Shown piece after piece: positions 42,240 through 52,100 of a stretch of DNA of 64,000 nucleotides. A program made the position numbers and the translations under genes. The notes beneath the pieces are model-generated. The model ran no database searches, was not told the DNA's origin, and worked only from the letters and a program-made list of their open reading frames with translations. The DNA is taken from positions 1-64,000 of the forward strand of contig CAJTTO010000007.1 in assembly GCA_910579275.1 (NCBI GenBank). The letters run 5' to 3'. Numbering within the stretch: position 1 is the stretch's first letter; each line of letters starts with the position of its first letter. The stretch comes from an uncultured Lachnospiraceae bacterium (lineage in GTDB: Bacteria; Bacillota; Clostridia; Lachnospirales; Lachnospiraceae).

Positions 42240-44659
42240 TACTCAACCTCCATTGCAAGAAAAATAGTCCCATCTGTAATATATTTACAATGCGGGCACC
42301 TCGGCATAGGTATACCTGGACCAGAAACTTTTGAGCCAAGTTTCTTAGTACTTACTACATAAACCATAAAATCAGATAAATTCGCATTTTTTCTTTCCAA
42401 TAATGCCGCATTAAGTGCATATACTTCTGCATGTGAACCCGCTCCTTTTGTCTTATCATACTTTATGCCCCCTGCCTTTTCTATTCTCTCTTTAATTAAA
42501 GGATGTAACTCTAATGGAAGTTCTCCATTTAAACTATTTTCTCCATAATATATCTTCCCAGTTTTAGTATCTAACACTCCTGCTAATGCCGGTGACATTT
42601 TCTTCTTTGATGTCCCTCTTTGTAAAACATCCTCATTTAACCTTTTTTCAACAGCCCTAATCAGCTTATTTTTATTTTTTTCGTATGATTTATTCTTGCC
42701 ACCTTTACCTCTATTCTTTTCTTTTAAAGATGCATGTCCACTCGGATCAACATACTCTACCGGATTATTATGGCAATAAGTATACAGATTCAGCCCATCC
42801 CCATAGTAAGTGTCTTCATTTAGGAATCGTCCAATTACAGGATTATAAAATCTTGCCCGAAGATAATACTGGCTTGTAATCGGGTCATACTGTTCCCCTG
42901 TGAAGGCAAAGCGGTTCTGGATGGTTTCTTCTTTTACCGTGAAGTTTCCAAAGGCATCATATTCATAGCGGTTGAGGACATTTCCTTCCTCATCCGTGAT
43001 ATGGGTTATGCTTCCAAGGTCATCAGATGCATAATGGTAGTAGGTTCTTGCGCTCTCGCTGTCGGATGTCAGGAGTCCAAGTCCCCTGATATACCGGGTA
43101 ATGCCTGCGGCTTCGCTGTCCTCAAGCACTGCTTCCCCGTCAGAAAACAGGAAGCTTACAAGTTTCCCATTCTCCTCCAGCTCTGCGCGGAGTCCCTCGC
43201 CGTCATAATGGTTTTTCTGGATGTCACCTGCTTTCGTGTTGATTTCCTTCAGGCGGTTCATGCCGTCGTACTGGTAGGTGTTGTCGCCGTCGCTTAACAT
43301 GTTGCCCTGCCTGTCATAGGTGTAACGGTATATCCTGTCTGCCATCTCGGGTGTTTCGGGTATTTCCTGTGCACCGGCAGTCATGTTATAGATGCTGCGC
43401 CTTGTCAGGCGGTTGGCGTTGTCGTAAGTATACGCTTCACGTACTGTATCGCCATGTGTCCTCGCAACTGTCCTTGTCAGCCGGTTCCCTGCCCTGTCAT
43501 AGGTGAACTGCTCCTTTTTATTCGGGTAGGAAACCTCCGTGAGCTGGTACAGGCTGTCATAGCTGTAGCGTGTCTCGCCGGAGAGCGTCTGCCTGATGAC
43601 GCAGTTGCCCGCCCTGTCATAGCTATAGTGATTGTCTGTAAGCACCCCGTACCTTCCGGTCAGCGCCCCCTGCCTGACGAGCGTTTTTAGTCCTGTGAGG
43701 TTCCTGTCCCTGTCATAGCTGTATTCCGTGTACAGGACTCCCTCCCCGCTGTTCCCGCCAATTTCCAGCGCCTTCATCGTCCCGTCGGGGTTGTAGGTGT
43801 AGCATGCCTGGCAGTTCCCGTTGTCGTACACTTTCCGCAGGCGGTCGGCATAGTCGTACTCGTACTCCGTCCGCTTTCCGGTCAGGTCTGTCAGCCCCGT
43901 CCGGTTCCCGCCGACATCATAGGTGTATGCGGCGAGGCTCCTCCCACCGGCGCTCTTTCCGGCAAGCCTTCCCATGGCGTCATAGGTATAGTCGTAGCGC
44001 ATCCCGCCGCCGATGGCATATCTCAGCTTCCCGTCAGGGTAATAGCCAAAATGCTCGTTGATGCCGCCGTCCACGCTCCTGCGCCCTGTCAGGCTCTGGT
44101 ACATGTTGTAGGTGAGGGTCAGGCGCACGCCGTTCCTGTCGGTGCTTTCCACCATGTTCCCTTCCCTGTCGTAGCGGAAGTGTTCGCTGGCGCCCATGGC
44201 ATCCGTCCGCGTCGAGAGCAGCCCGCGGCAGTTGTAGGCATAGGATGCCGTGTGCCCTTCCCCGTCGGTCGCCGTCAGGATGTTCCCCGCGTGGTCGTAG
44301 GTGTAGCGCTCATGGCTGCCGTCAGCCCTTGTCACAAGCGTCACCCTGCCCCATGCATCTGTCTGGAAACGTGTGGTGTAGCCCATGCTGTCCGTCGTGC
44401 GGGTGAGGTTTCCGGAAACGTCGTAGGCAAACGTCTGGCTGCTGCCCTCCGGCGTGGTCACGGATGTCCTGCGCCCTGACAGGTCAAAGCCGTATGCGGC
44501 TCCGTCGATGTCCCTTATGACATTCCCCGCCGCGTCATAGGTGTTCCGTTCGTACAGGATTCCGCCGGGTGCAGTCGCCTGCAGGCGCCGTCCTGCCCTG
44601 TCATAGGTGTAGCGGTAGCCCTGTGCGAATGCGCCTCTACCAGCTAGTCCATAGAGGTC
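42239..44659 (-). CDS. Orphan Rhs cassette with C-terminal YwqJ-type deaminase toxin
   Basis: An 806-codon open frame without a proper N-terminus: it is open from 44659 and only a GTG at 44461 could serve as a start. The Rhs core of YD repeats (YTYDRAGNR-like) nearly duplicates the main gene at 47530-48558 and ends at the canonical GRFLNEDTYYGDG...VEYVDPSGH junction. The tip of about 165 residues is a YwqJ-family deaminase with SHAEVYALN (zinc histidine and catalytic glutamate) and MPRCPHC (zinc cysteines). All key residues are intact. It is followed by YwqK and endonuclease V. I read it as a silent tip module that could be recombined onto the main VgrG-Rhs gene. Confidence 0.85.
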   Translation of the reverse strand, partial: DLYGLAGRGAFAQGYRYTYDRAGRRLQATAPGGILYERNTYDAAGNVIRDIDGAAYGFDLSGRRTSVTTPEGSSQTFAYDVSGNLTRTTDSMGYTTRFQTDAWGRVTLVTRADGSHERYTYDHAGNILTATDGEGHTASYAYNCRGLLSTRTDAMGASEHFRYDREGNMVESTDRNGVRLTLTYNMYQSLTGRRSVDGGINEHFGYYPDGKLRYAIGGGMRYDYTYDAMGRLAGKSAGGRSLAAYTYDVGGNRTGLTDLTGKRTEYEYDYADRLRKVYDNGNCQACYTYNPDGTMKALEIGGNSGEGVLYTEYSYDRDRNLTGLKTLVRQGALTGRYGVLTDNHYSYDRAGNCVIRQTLSGETRYSYDSLYQLTEVSYPNKKEQFTYDRAGNRLTRTVARTHGDTVREAYTYDNANRLTRRSIYNMTAGAQEIPETPEMADRIYRYTYDRQGNMLSDGDNTYQYDGMNRLKEINTKAGDIQKNHYDGEGLRAELEENGKLVSFLFSDGEAVLEDSEAAGITRYIRGLGLLTSDSESARTYYHYASDDLGSITHITDEEGNVLNRYEYDAFGNFTVKEETIQNRFAFTGEQYDPITSQYYLRARFYNPVIGRFLNEDTYYGDGLNLYTYCHNNPVEYVDPSGHASLKEKNRGKGGKNKSYEKNKNKLIRAVEKRLNEDVLQRGTSKKKMSPALAGVLDTKTGKIYYGENSLNGELPLELHPLIKERIEKAGGIKYDKTKGAGSHAEVYALNAALLERKNANLSDFMVYVVSTKKLGSKVSGPGIPMPRCPHCKYITDGTIFLAMEVE
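43612..44640. repeat. Long direct repeat of the Rhs core, orphan copy
   Basis: About 1,030 bases nearly identical to 47530-48558, at a constant offset of 3,918. Part of it (about 44076-44500) is also shared by the remnant at about 40548-40990. Similarity stops abruptly near 44640, where the orphan loses the rest of the Rhs N-terminal core. Confidence 0.9.
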
Positions 44660-44693
44660 TTAATTACTCTGTCCGGAGCCAGTAGCCGCTATT

Positions 44694-45554
44694 CTAACAA
44701 CATTGTGATATTAACCATATATTATCAAAATTGCGTCTTCTTAAGTCTTCCTTTTTTATGTAAAAATATATCCTGCCGCAATCACCGAACATTAGCTCGT
44801 AATCATCATTTGACACGGTGTCCATCTGCAATAACAGTTGCCATTCCGAAGCTTTATCCATGTATTTGGGCTTTACTTTTAGATGTCCGAAATCTCCTAT
44901 GTATATACCATTGTCCAACATTTCACATGCCACCAGCATACTTCCCTGTACCAGATCCGCATACCCCAAAAGCTTGTGTATTTCTTCATCAGGATACAGC
45001 ATCATTTCTTGCGCCTTTAATCTGTTATACTCCTCATAGTCAGCATGCATACCCGTCAATTCGTTATATTCTTCACAAAATGGCAGTTCCTGTCTGTCGT
45101 CCATCTTTATGACAAACTCTGGCAACCGATAACCCTCGTCCAAATCATCTGGGAAATCAGCAGGCACCAAGCTATCTATGCCTCCTTCATAATAAAAAAC
45201 CTTTGCACTTCCTTTTTCCTTAGGAGAACACCCAATATTCATTGTCTCTAATTCATAAAAGAAGTATAACATGCCCTTATCTGGCAATAATTTGTCTTTA
45301 TCTAACAAATGAACCTCCTCTAAATTAATTTGTGCCATAAAGCTTAATGGATATACCTTTCCATCTGAGTCTTTATATGTATACCATTCAAAATTATATG
45401 GAAGATCTGGTTTTCCACCAATTTTGCTTGCACATTTCGGGGCTGACATTTTAGTGTCACATGGTTTTAATAAAATGGAATTTTTTATGAAATCCTTTAA
45501 ACCCATCTTCATACTCGGTAATCTCCTGTATTGTTTTTCAAAATATTTATCCAC
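44694..45554 (-). CDS. YwqG-like (DUF1963) protein
   Basis: A 286-residue soluble protein of the DUF1963/YwqG family. Signatures are KIGGKPDLPYNFEWY, FMAQINLEEV, LYFFYE, and LLLQMDT near the C-terminus followed by GDCGRIYFYIKKEDL. The biochemical role of the family is unknown; members are frequent in toxin-immunity islands and in the B. subtilis ywq block. It overlaps the double-CXXCG immunity gene by 8 bases and has a GTG start, so it is probably co-translated with it. Confidence 0.82.
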   Translation of the reverse strand: MDKYFEKQYRRLPSMKMGLKDFIKNSILLKPCDTKMSAPKCASKIGGKPDLPYNFEWYTYKDSDGKVYPLSFMAQINLEEVHLLDKDKLLPDKGMLYFFYELETMNIGCSPKEKGSAKVFYYEGGIDSLVPADFPDDLDEGYRLPEFVIKMDDRQELPFCEEYNELTGMHADYEEYNRLKAQEMMLYPDEEIHKLLGYADLVQGSMLVACEMLDNGIYIGDFGHLKVKPKYMDKASEWQLLLQMDTVSNDDYELMFGDCGRIYFYIKKEDLRRRNFDNIWLISQCC

Positions 45555-46161
45555 GATAATCTTTTAAATTATAGAATTCAATATTTCTAAATTTTCCCTT
45601 TTCTATAATTGTTTTCACGCGTTCTGTTACAATTAGATTTCCCTCCCAGTTTTTAAAATAAAACATATCAGAACCATCCCATTCATTTTCGTCTACCATC
45701 AACCCCTCAGCTTCATCCAGACTCCCTTCTCCACCAATTTGTAAACGTCCACAAACTTCACAATCCATTTTCAGTACATTCCCATTTATATCTTTCAGCA
45801 AACCGGTCCTTCCTGTTATTAGCAGTTCCTTATATTTACTGAAATCCTTTCCTGCAATCGGATTTCCGCGATGGTCAACCCATTTCGTACAAATCATGTC
45901 CATCACCTCAAATCCCGTTACATTTTCTTTTTGTAGTTCCGCTAATAAGGATCGACTTACTATTTGGCAAATAATTGCCTTATAAAAATCTCCTTCTTTC
46001 TTACCTACTGCATATACCTTATAATTTTTTTTAATTCTTTTTCCATATGGATTTTTACATCCTGAGCATATTGCATATTCTTTTATATTTTTACTATTCC
46101 CTTCTGCTTCATATACTCTAACATAGTTTTCGTCCGTTGTTTTCATAAGATAAAATTCCAT
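45547..46161 (-). CDS. Double-CXXCG (SitI6-like) immunity protein
   Basis: A 204-residue protein. One cysteine pair lies near residue 33-36 (CSGC) and a second in the centre (CEVCGR). The ending is typical of the family: LDEAEGLMVDENEWDGSDMF, then YFKNWEGNLIVTERV. This is the layout of the double-CXXCG proteins (TIGR02264; SitI6 of Myxococcus), which protect against SitA6-type toxins. It begins one base after the stop of the VgrG-Rhs-toxin gene, exactly where the cognate immunity gene should be. The first pair is CxxC without the final glycine. Confidence 0.75.
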   Translation of the reverse strand: MEFYLMKTTDENYVRVYEAEGNSKNIKEYAICSGCKNPYGKRIKKNYKVYAVGKKEGDFYKAIICQIVSRSLLAELQKENVTGFEVMDMICTKWVDHRGNPIAGKDFSKYKELLITGRTGLLKDINGNVLKMDCEVCGRLQIGGEGSLDEAEGLMVDENEWDGSDMFYFKNWEGNLIVTERVKTIIEKGKFRNIEFYNLKDYRG

Positions 46162-46162
46162 T

Positions 46163-49100
46163 TTAACTTCCTTTCTTAACCGCTTTATATGACCCTATAC
46201 CGGTTGTTTGCTCCATATATTTTAACTGGTCTAATACCTGTTGTTTACTAGCATTTGGATTTTTGGTTATGTAGTCATCCCATACTTTATTCCAATCTTT
46301 GCCTAAAGGACTATTATTTGTATGAATTCCACTTCCATCTTTTAACCGATGTTTAGATTGTGGTAAGTCATAGTAAAATTCTCCACTATTTACATCCAAT
46401 CCACGTTCTGGATCTCCAAACCACTCTTTAAACTGTTCAGGCAAACCATGATGAACTTCTCCTGTAGGATCTTTTCCCGTATATTCTTTCCACCTTCTTC
46501 TTTGTTCTTCTGTCCTCTTTAATGCTTTATCCTGACGTCTCTTTTGAGCAAATTCATATTTAGCTATTTGCCCCTTTTCTTTTATTGTCAAATCTTTTGG
46601 GTCTTTATTTTTTAACTCATTGTACTTTTTGTCACATATATGATTCCAATGCCCACTTGGATCAACATACTCTACTGGATTATTATGACAGTAATCATAA
46701 AGATTTAGTCCGTCTCCATAGTAAGTATCTTCATTCAGAAACCTGCCTATTACAGGATTATAAAACCTTGCCCTGAGATAATACTGGCTCGTGATCGGAT
46801 CATACTGTTCCCCTGTGAATCCAAAACGATTTCGAATATTTTCTTTTTTTACAACAAAGTTACCAAAAGCATCATACTCATAACGGTTGAGAATATTTCC
46901 TTCCTCGTCCGTGATATGGGTTATGCTACCAAGCTCATTAGATGCATAATGATAGTATGTCTTAGAAGCAGTGCTATCGGAACTGATTAAATCATACCCG
47001 CGAATGTAACGAATCAGATTCGTGTCTGTCCCCTCTGTCACTATCTTGCCATTATCATAGATAAAGCTTACAAGTTTCCCATTCTCCTCCAGCTCTGCGC
47101 GGAGTCCCTCTCCGTCATAATGGTTTTTCTGGATGTCACCTGCTTTCGTGTTGATTTCCTTCAGGCGGTTCATGCCGTCGTACTGGTAGGTGTTGTCGCC
47201 GTCGCTTAACATGTTGCCCTGCCTGTCATAGGTGTAACGGTATATCCTGTCTGCCATCTCGGATGTTTCGGGTATTTCCTGTCGCTGTGCATTTACAGTT
47301 ATATTATAAATACTGCGCTTTGCAAGACGATTAGCGTTATCATAAGTGTACTCTTCGCGTACGGTCTCTCCATACGCCCTCTCAACTGTCCTTGTCAGCC
47401 TGTTGCCCGCTTTGTCATAGGTAAATTTCTCCTTTTTATCTGGGTAGGCTGATTCCGTCAGCTGGTATAATGAGTCATAAGTGTAACACACCTCGCCCGA
47501 AAGTGTCTTTTTTACAATACGGTGTCCCGCCCTGTCATAGCTATAGTGATTGTCTGTAAGCAACCCGTACCTTCCGGTCAGCGCCCCCTGCCTGACGAGC
47601 GTTTTTAGTCCTGTGAGGTTCCTGTCCCTGTCATAGCTGTATTCCGTGTACAGGACTCCCTCCCCGCTGTTCCCGCCAATTTCCAGCGCCTTCATCGTCC
47701 CGTCGGGGTTGTAGGTGTAGCATGCCTGGCAGTTCCCGTTGTCGTACACTTTCCGCAGGCGGTCGGCATAGTCGTACTCGTACTCCGTCCGCTTTCCGGT
47801 CAGGTCTGTCAGCCCCGTCCGGTTCCCGCCGACATCATAGGTGTATGCGGCGAGGCTCCTCCCACCGGCGCTCTTTCCGGCAAGCCTTCCCATGGCGTCA
47901 TAGGTATAGTCGTAGCGCATCCCGCCGCCGATGGCATATCTCAGCTTCCCGTCAGGGTAATAGCCAAAATGCTCGTTGATGCCGCCGTCCACGCTCCTGC
48001 GCCCTGTCAGGCTCTGGTACATGTTGTAGGTGAGGGTCAGGCGCACGCCGTTCCTGTCGGTGCTTTCCACCATGTTCCCTTCCCTGTCGTAGCGGAAGTG
48101 TTCGCTGGCGCCCATGGCATCCGTCCGCGTCGAGAGCAGCCCGCGGCAGTTGTAGGCATAGGATGCCGTGTGCCCTTCCCCGTCGGTCGCCGTCAGGATG
48201 TTCCCCGCGTGGTCGTAGGTGTAGCGCTCATGGCTGCCGTCAGCCCTTGTCACAAGCGTCACCCTGCCCCATGCATCTGTCTGGAAACGTGTGGTGTAGC
48301 CCATGCTGTCCGTCGTGCGGGTGAGGTTTCCGGAAACGTCGTAGGCAAACGTCTGGCTGCTGCCCTCCGGCGTGGTCACGGATGTCCTGCGCCCTGACAG
48401 GTCAAAGCCGTATGCGGCGCCGTCAATGTCCCTTATGACATTCCCCGCCGCGTCGTAGGTGTTCTGTTCATACAGGATTCCGCCGGGTGCGGTAGCCTGC
48501 AGGCGGCGTCCCGCCCTGTCATAGGTGTAGCGGTAGCCCTGTGCGAATGCGCCCCTCCCGGCATGCTCAAGCGGCAGTACCTCCCTGGCAAGCCTTCCGT
48601 TGAGGTCGTACTCCTTCCTGGACACGCCGCCGTCGGGGCTGGTGCGCAGGACTTCCCTGTCCATGAAGTCATACGCATATGTTACCGTGTTTCCTTCCGT
48701 GTCCGTCCGTGACACCATGTTTCCCGCATGGTCGTAGGTATAGGTGGTGCGGCTGTGGATTTCACCGTCCTTTTCGTCGTGGCACTCCTCCGTCATGCGG
48801 CTGTCGTTGTCATACCGGCATGATATCTCGCCGCCCCCGGGTAGGGTAATTTTCTCTATGTCTCCGTTTGCATTGTAGGCATACTCCGTGACGGCATATG
48901 GTATCTGCCCGGTGTACACCGCATCCCCCTCAAGCTTCACGCACCGTCTGGTGACATTTCCTGCCGCGTCGTAGAAGTACCTTGTCTCCTGTATGCAGTC
49001 CTCGCCCAGAACAGTCTGCTCTGTCTCAACAAGTCCTACACTATTATAAGTATACTCCATGCACGCGCCTGTGTCATCTGCTATTTTTATAAGGCGGTTT

Positions 49101-52100
49101 GACCTGTTGTAGGTATAGCGTATGGCGTTGGTCTTCCCAGCCGCGCTTTCCTCTGTCTGGTAGTCAAGGTAGCGCTTGTCCTCCGTGCGGTTTCCAGACG
49201 CATCGTACTTATACGTGACAAGACTGTAGCGGACACTGCCGTCTTCGCCGTCCATGTCAACAGGCTTCCTGACTGATGTCAGCCACCCTGCATAGTTGTA
49301 CGTATAGATGCATGGCACGCCGCTTCCGGCACCCATGTAGCTTGTAATCCGCCCCTCATGGTCATACGCATATGCTGCCTCCTGCTCCCCCAGCGGGTTG
49401 GTGATGGAGGTGAGCCTGTCCATGCAGTCATACGTGTAAGTGTACCCATCACCGTCATCGGTTCCGGCATCATAACACTCCGGCGTGACCCTTTTCATCA
49501 GGTTTCCGTTGACATCATGGAAGTACCTCTCCGTGCCGCCGTCCGGATAGTGCGCCCTGATCCTGCGGTCACGCGCGTCATAATCATAGCGGATGCCGTC
49601 CTTTTTTCCCTCTGCCTCCGCGTTGGGATGTATGCTCAGTGTCAGGCACTCCTCGTTTCCATACTCATATACATACCTGTTGCCCTCCGGTGTCTCCTCG
49701 CACGTCCTGCGGTCAAGCGCGTCATAAGTGTAGCGGATGCCGTGGAGTCCTGCTGCCGCCTGCACGGGCGGGCGTATCTCGGTCAGGTTTCCAAGCAGGT
49801 CATAGCTGTAACGCACCGTGTTTCCGAGTGCGTCCGTCCTTGAGGTCAGGTCGTCGCTGCGGTTGTAGCCATAGCTGAATTCGCCCTCCGCGCCGCTCTC
49901 AAACATCAGGCGTCCTGCCTCGTCATAAGTGTACCATACCGTCTCCCCCTCAGGAAGGACTTTCATTGATGGCTCGCCATAGCTTCCGTCATATGTGAAA
50001 CGTGTTGTGTTTCCTGTCGGATTGGTCTCCGTGAGCACCCTGCCGCAGTTGTCATACGTATACCGTGTGACGGCATACTCCTCGCCGTCAATGCGCACCC
50101 TGTGGCAGACCGTGTTGCCTTTGGCGTCATACTCCCATGTCTCCGACGCGCCTACCGTGTCAGACTTACTGAGCAGCCATCCGTTGTCATCGTACACATA
50201 TGTTGTCGTCACGCCGTCCGGCGTCGACTCACGGAGGAGATTGCCGCGTATGTCGTATTCCCTGAAGGTCTCGTTCCCATTGCAGTCCCTGTCATAGATA
50301 CAGTTCTCCCACTGGTCATACCGCTTTTCCTCATATGTCCCATCGTCATAAATGCTCTTTTCAGGCACGCGCTGTCTTCCGTACTCATAGATGATGCGCT
50401 GTCCGTTCTTGGTGTTGGTAAAGGTGTTCCTGTGGTTTCTGTCATCATAGTAGAGGACATACTCCTCCCCTGTAGGAAGGCTCTGCCGTACTGCGCGCCC
50501 CCTGCGGTCATACTCGGTTGTCACATAGGTTGTCCCATTCTGGTCTGTTGCCTGATGTACATACCCGTCAGCAGTATAGGTATAGCAAATCCTTCCGCCG
50601 TTCGGGAATGTCACAGCCGTCAGCAGATCCCTGTCATACTCGTATGTGAGCGTCCTGCCCACACTGTCGGCGGTCTCGGTTAGCTTCCCATCCCGGAATG
50701 TAAAGGTCAGGCTCATCCCGCATGCAAGTGTCAGCTTCCGCAGGACATCCCCCTCGTATTCATACACGCTCCTGTTTCCGTTGGCATCCTCCGTGTACAG
50801 TATTCTGCCATCATGGTCGTACACGTATTTTAACCCTGTGGATGCATCCCGCAGCACATAACCCTGCGGGCACTCACCGAGCGCCATGCTCTCGTCTCCA
50901 TTGCGGTCGTTTTCCCATGTGCCGTCGGAGAGCGTGAAGTGTTCCAGATGCATATCAGGCTTCTGCACCGTTACATGCATGTCCTCACGGGTCAGGCGCG
51001 TCTCTATGTTGAGGTACCACTTGCTTCCAAGCATCAGCCCCTCGTTGGTGTGGATGGACTCATACATTCGCTTAAGCTCGAAATCCTCAAGCACGTCATG
51101 GAGCACAAGGTCTGTGTAGTCCATGGTAAGGCTTCCTGTCACGACGTTTATGGGGTCGCCGCAGCCCTTCTTGTTCTTTTTCTTGCTATTTTCTGCCTTT
51201 CTCTGTTTCCTTTTCTCCTTTGCCCCGTCCAGCTTCTTCTTCACCTTGCCTGTGACGCCTGTCGCGTCGGACACGTTCTTCGCCCCGCGGCAGAACATGA
51301 CGCCGCTGCTTGCCGTGTTGATCAGGATGCTGACATTCCCTGGGTCGGTAAAGGGATTTTCACCTTTTTTCATCATGTCTATGATGTTTGCCCACCCGTC
51401 GCGCATCTGGTATATGGAGTATGCCGACTGCAGCATCATGTACACGCCCTTGGCTATCGCTATCATCTTTTTCAGCTTCTTGGAAGCCTTGAATGCCTTT
51501 CCGGCTATCTTTGCGACGCCCACCGCGTCCCCGACTCCCGGGATTGCCGCCACGGCGCTCATGAGCGCACCCGACACGTCTCCGCGCATCAGTGAAACGC
51601 CTGCATTGATCAGATCCGGGATGGCTCCGAACACAGGGAAGCAGCCGGCGATGTCAAGCACGAGCTGCAACCCGTCAAGCGCCGTCTCCCACCAGTCCTG
51701 CAGCGGCACTTCTTCCTTCTGGTGGCTCCCCTGCTCATAGCCGAGCCACTGGAACTGTTCCGCATAAATGTGGATGTCGCCGCCCATGACAATGCTGCTG
51801 TCGCCTACCTCAAGCCGGAGCCCCTCATACCCGTACAAGGTGAGCACCCCGGTCTCAAACTGTTCGGCATCCGGTGTCTCTTCCTCCTCTTTTCCCATCA
51901 AGCCGGACACGATTCCATAGATAAAGTTTCCCTTGATTCCGTTCTCAAGCTGTTCCAGCTTGTGCCCTATGTACTGCTCGCCTATCAGTTGCAGGTAGCC
52001 GCCTTCCCTTGTGAACTCATCCTTGCCCTTTTTGATGCGCTTGTTGAGCTTCTCCTGTCCGCTCTCTGCCATCCTGTCGGCGTCTTCCGGCACGTTTACC

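Noticed and set aside
43804..44479. Two plus-strand frames repeated exactly at 47722-48397
   Set aside because: They are the antisense reading of the duplicated Rhs core, so their conservation only reflects the repeat.
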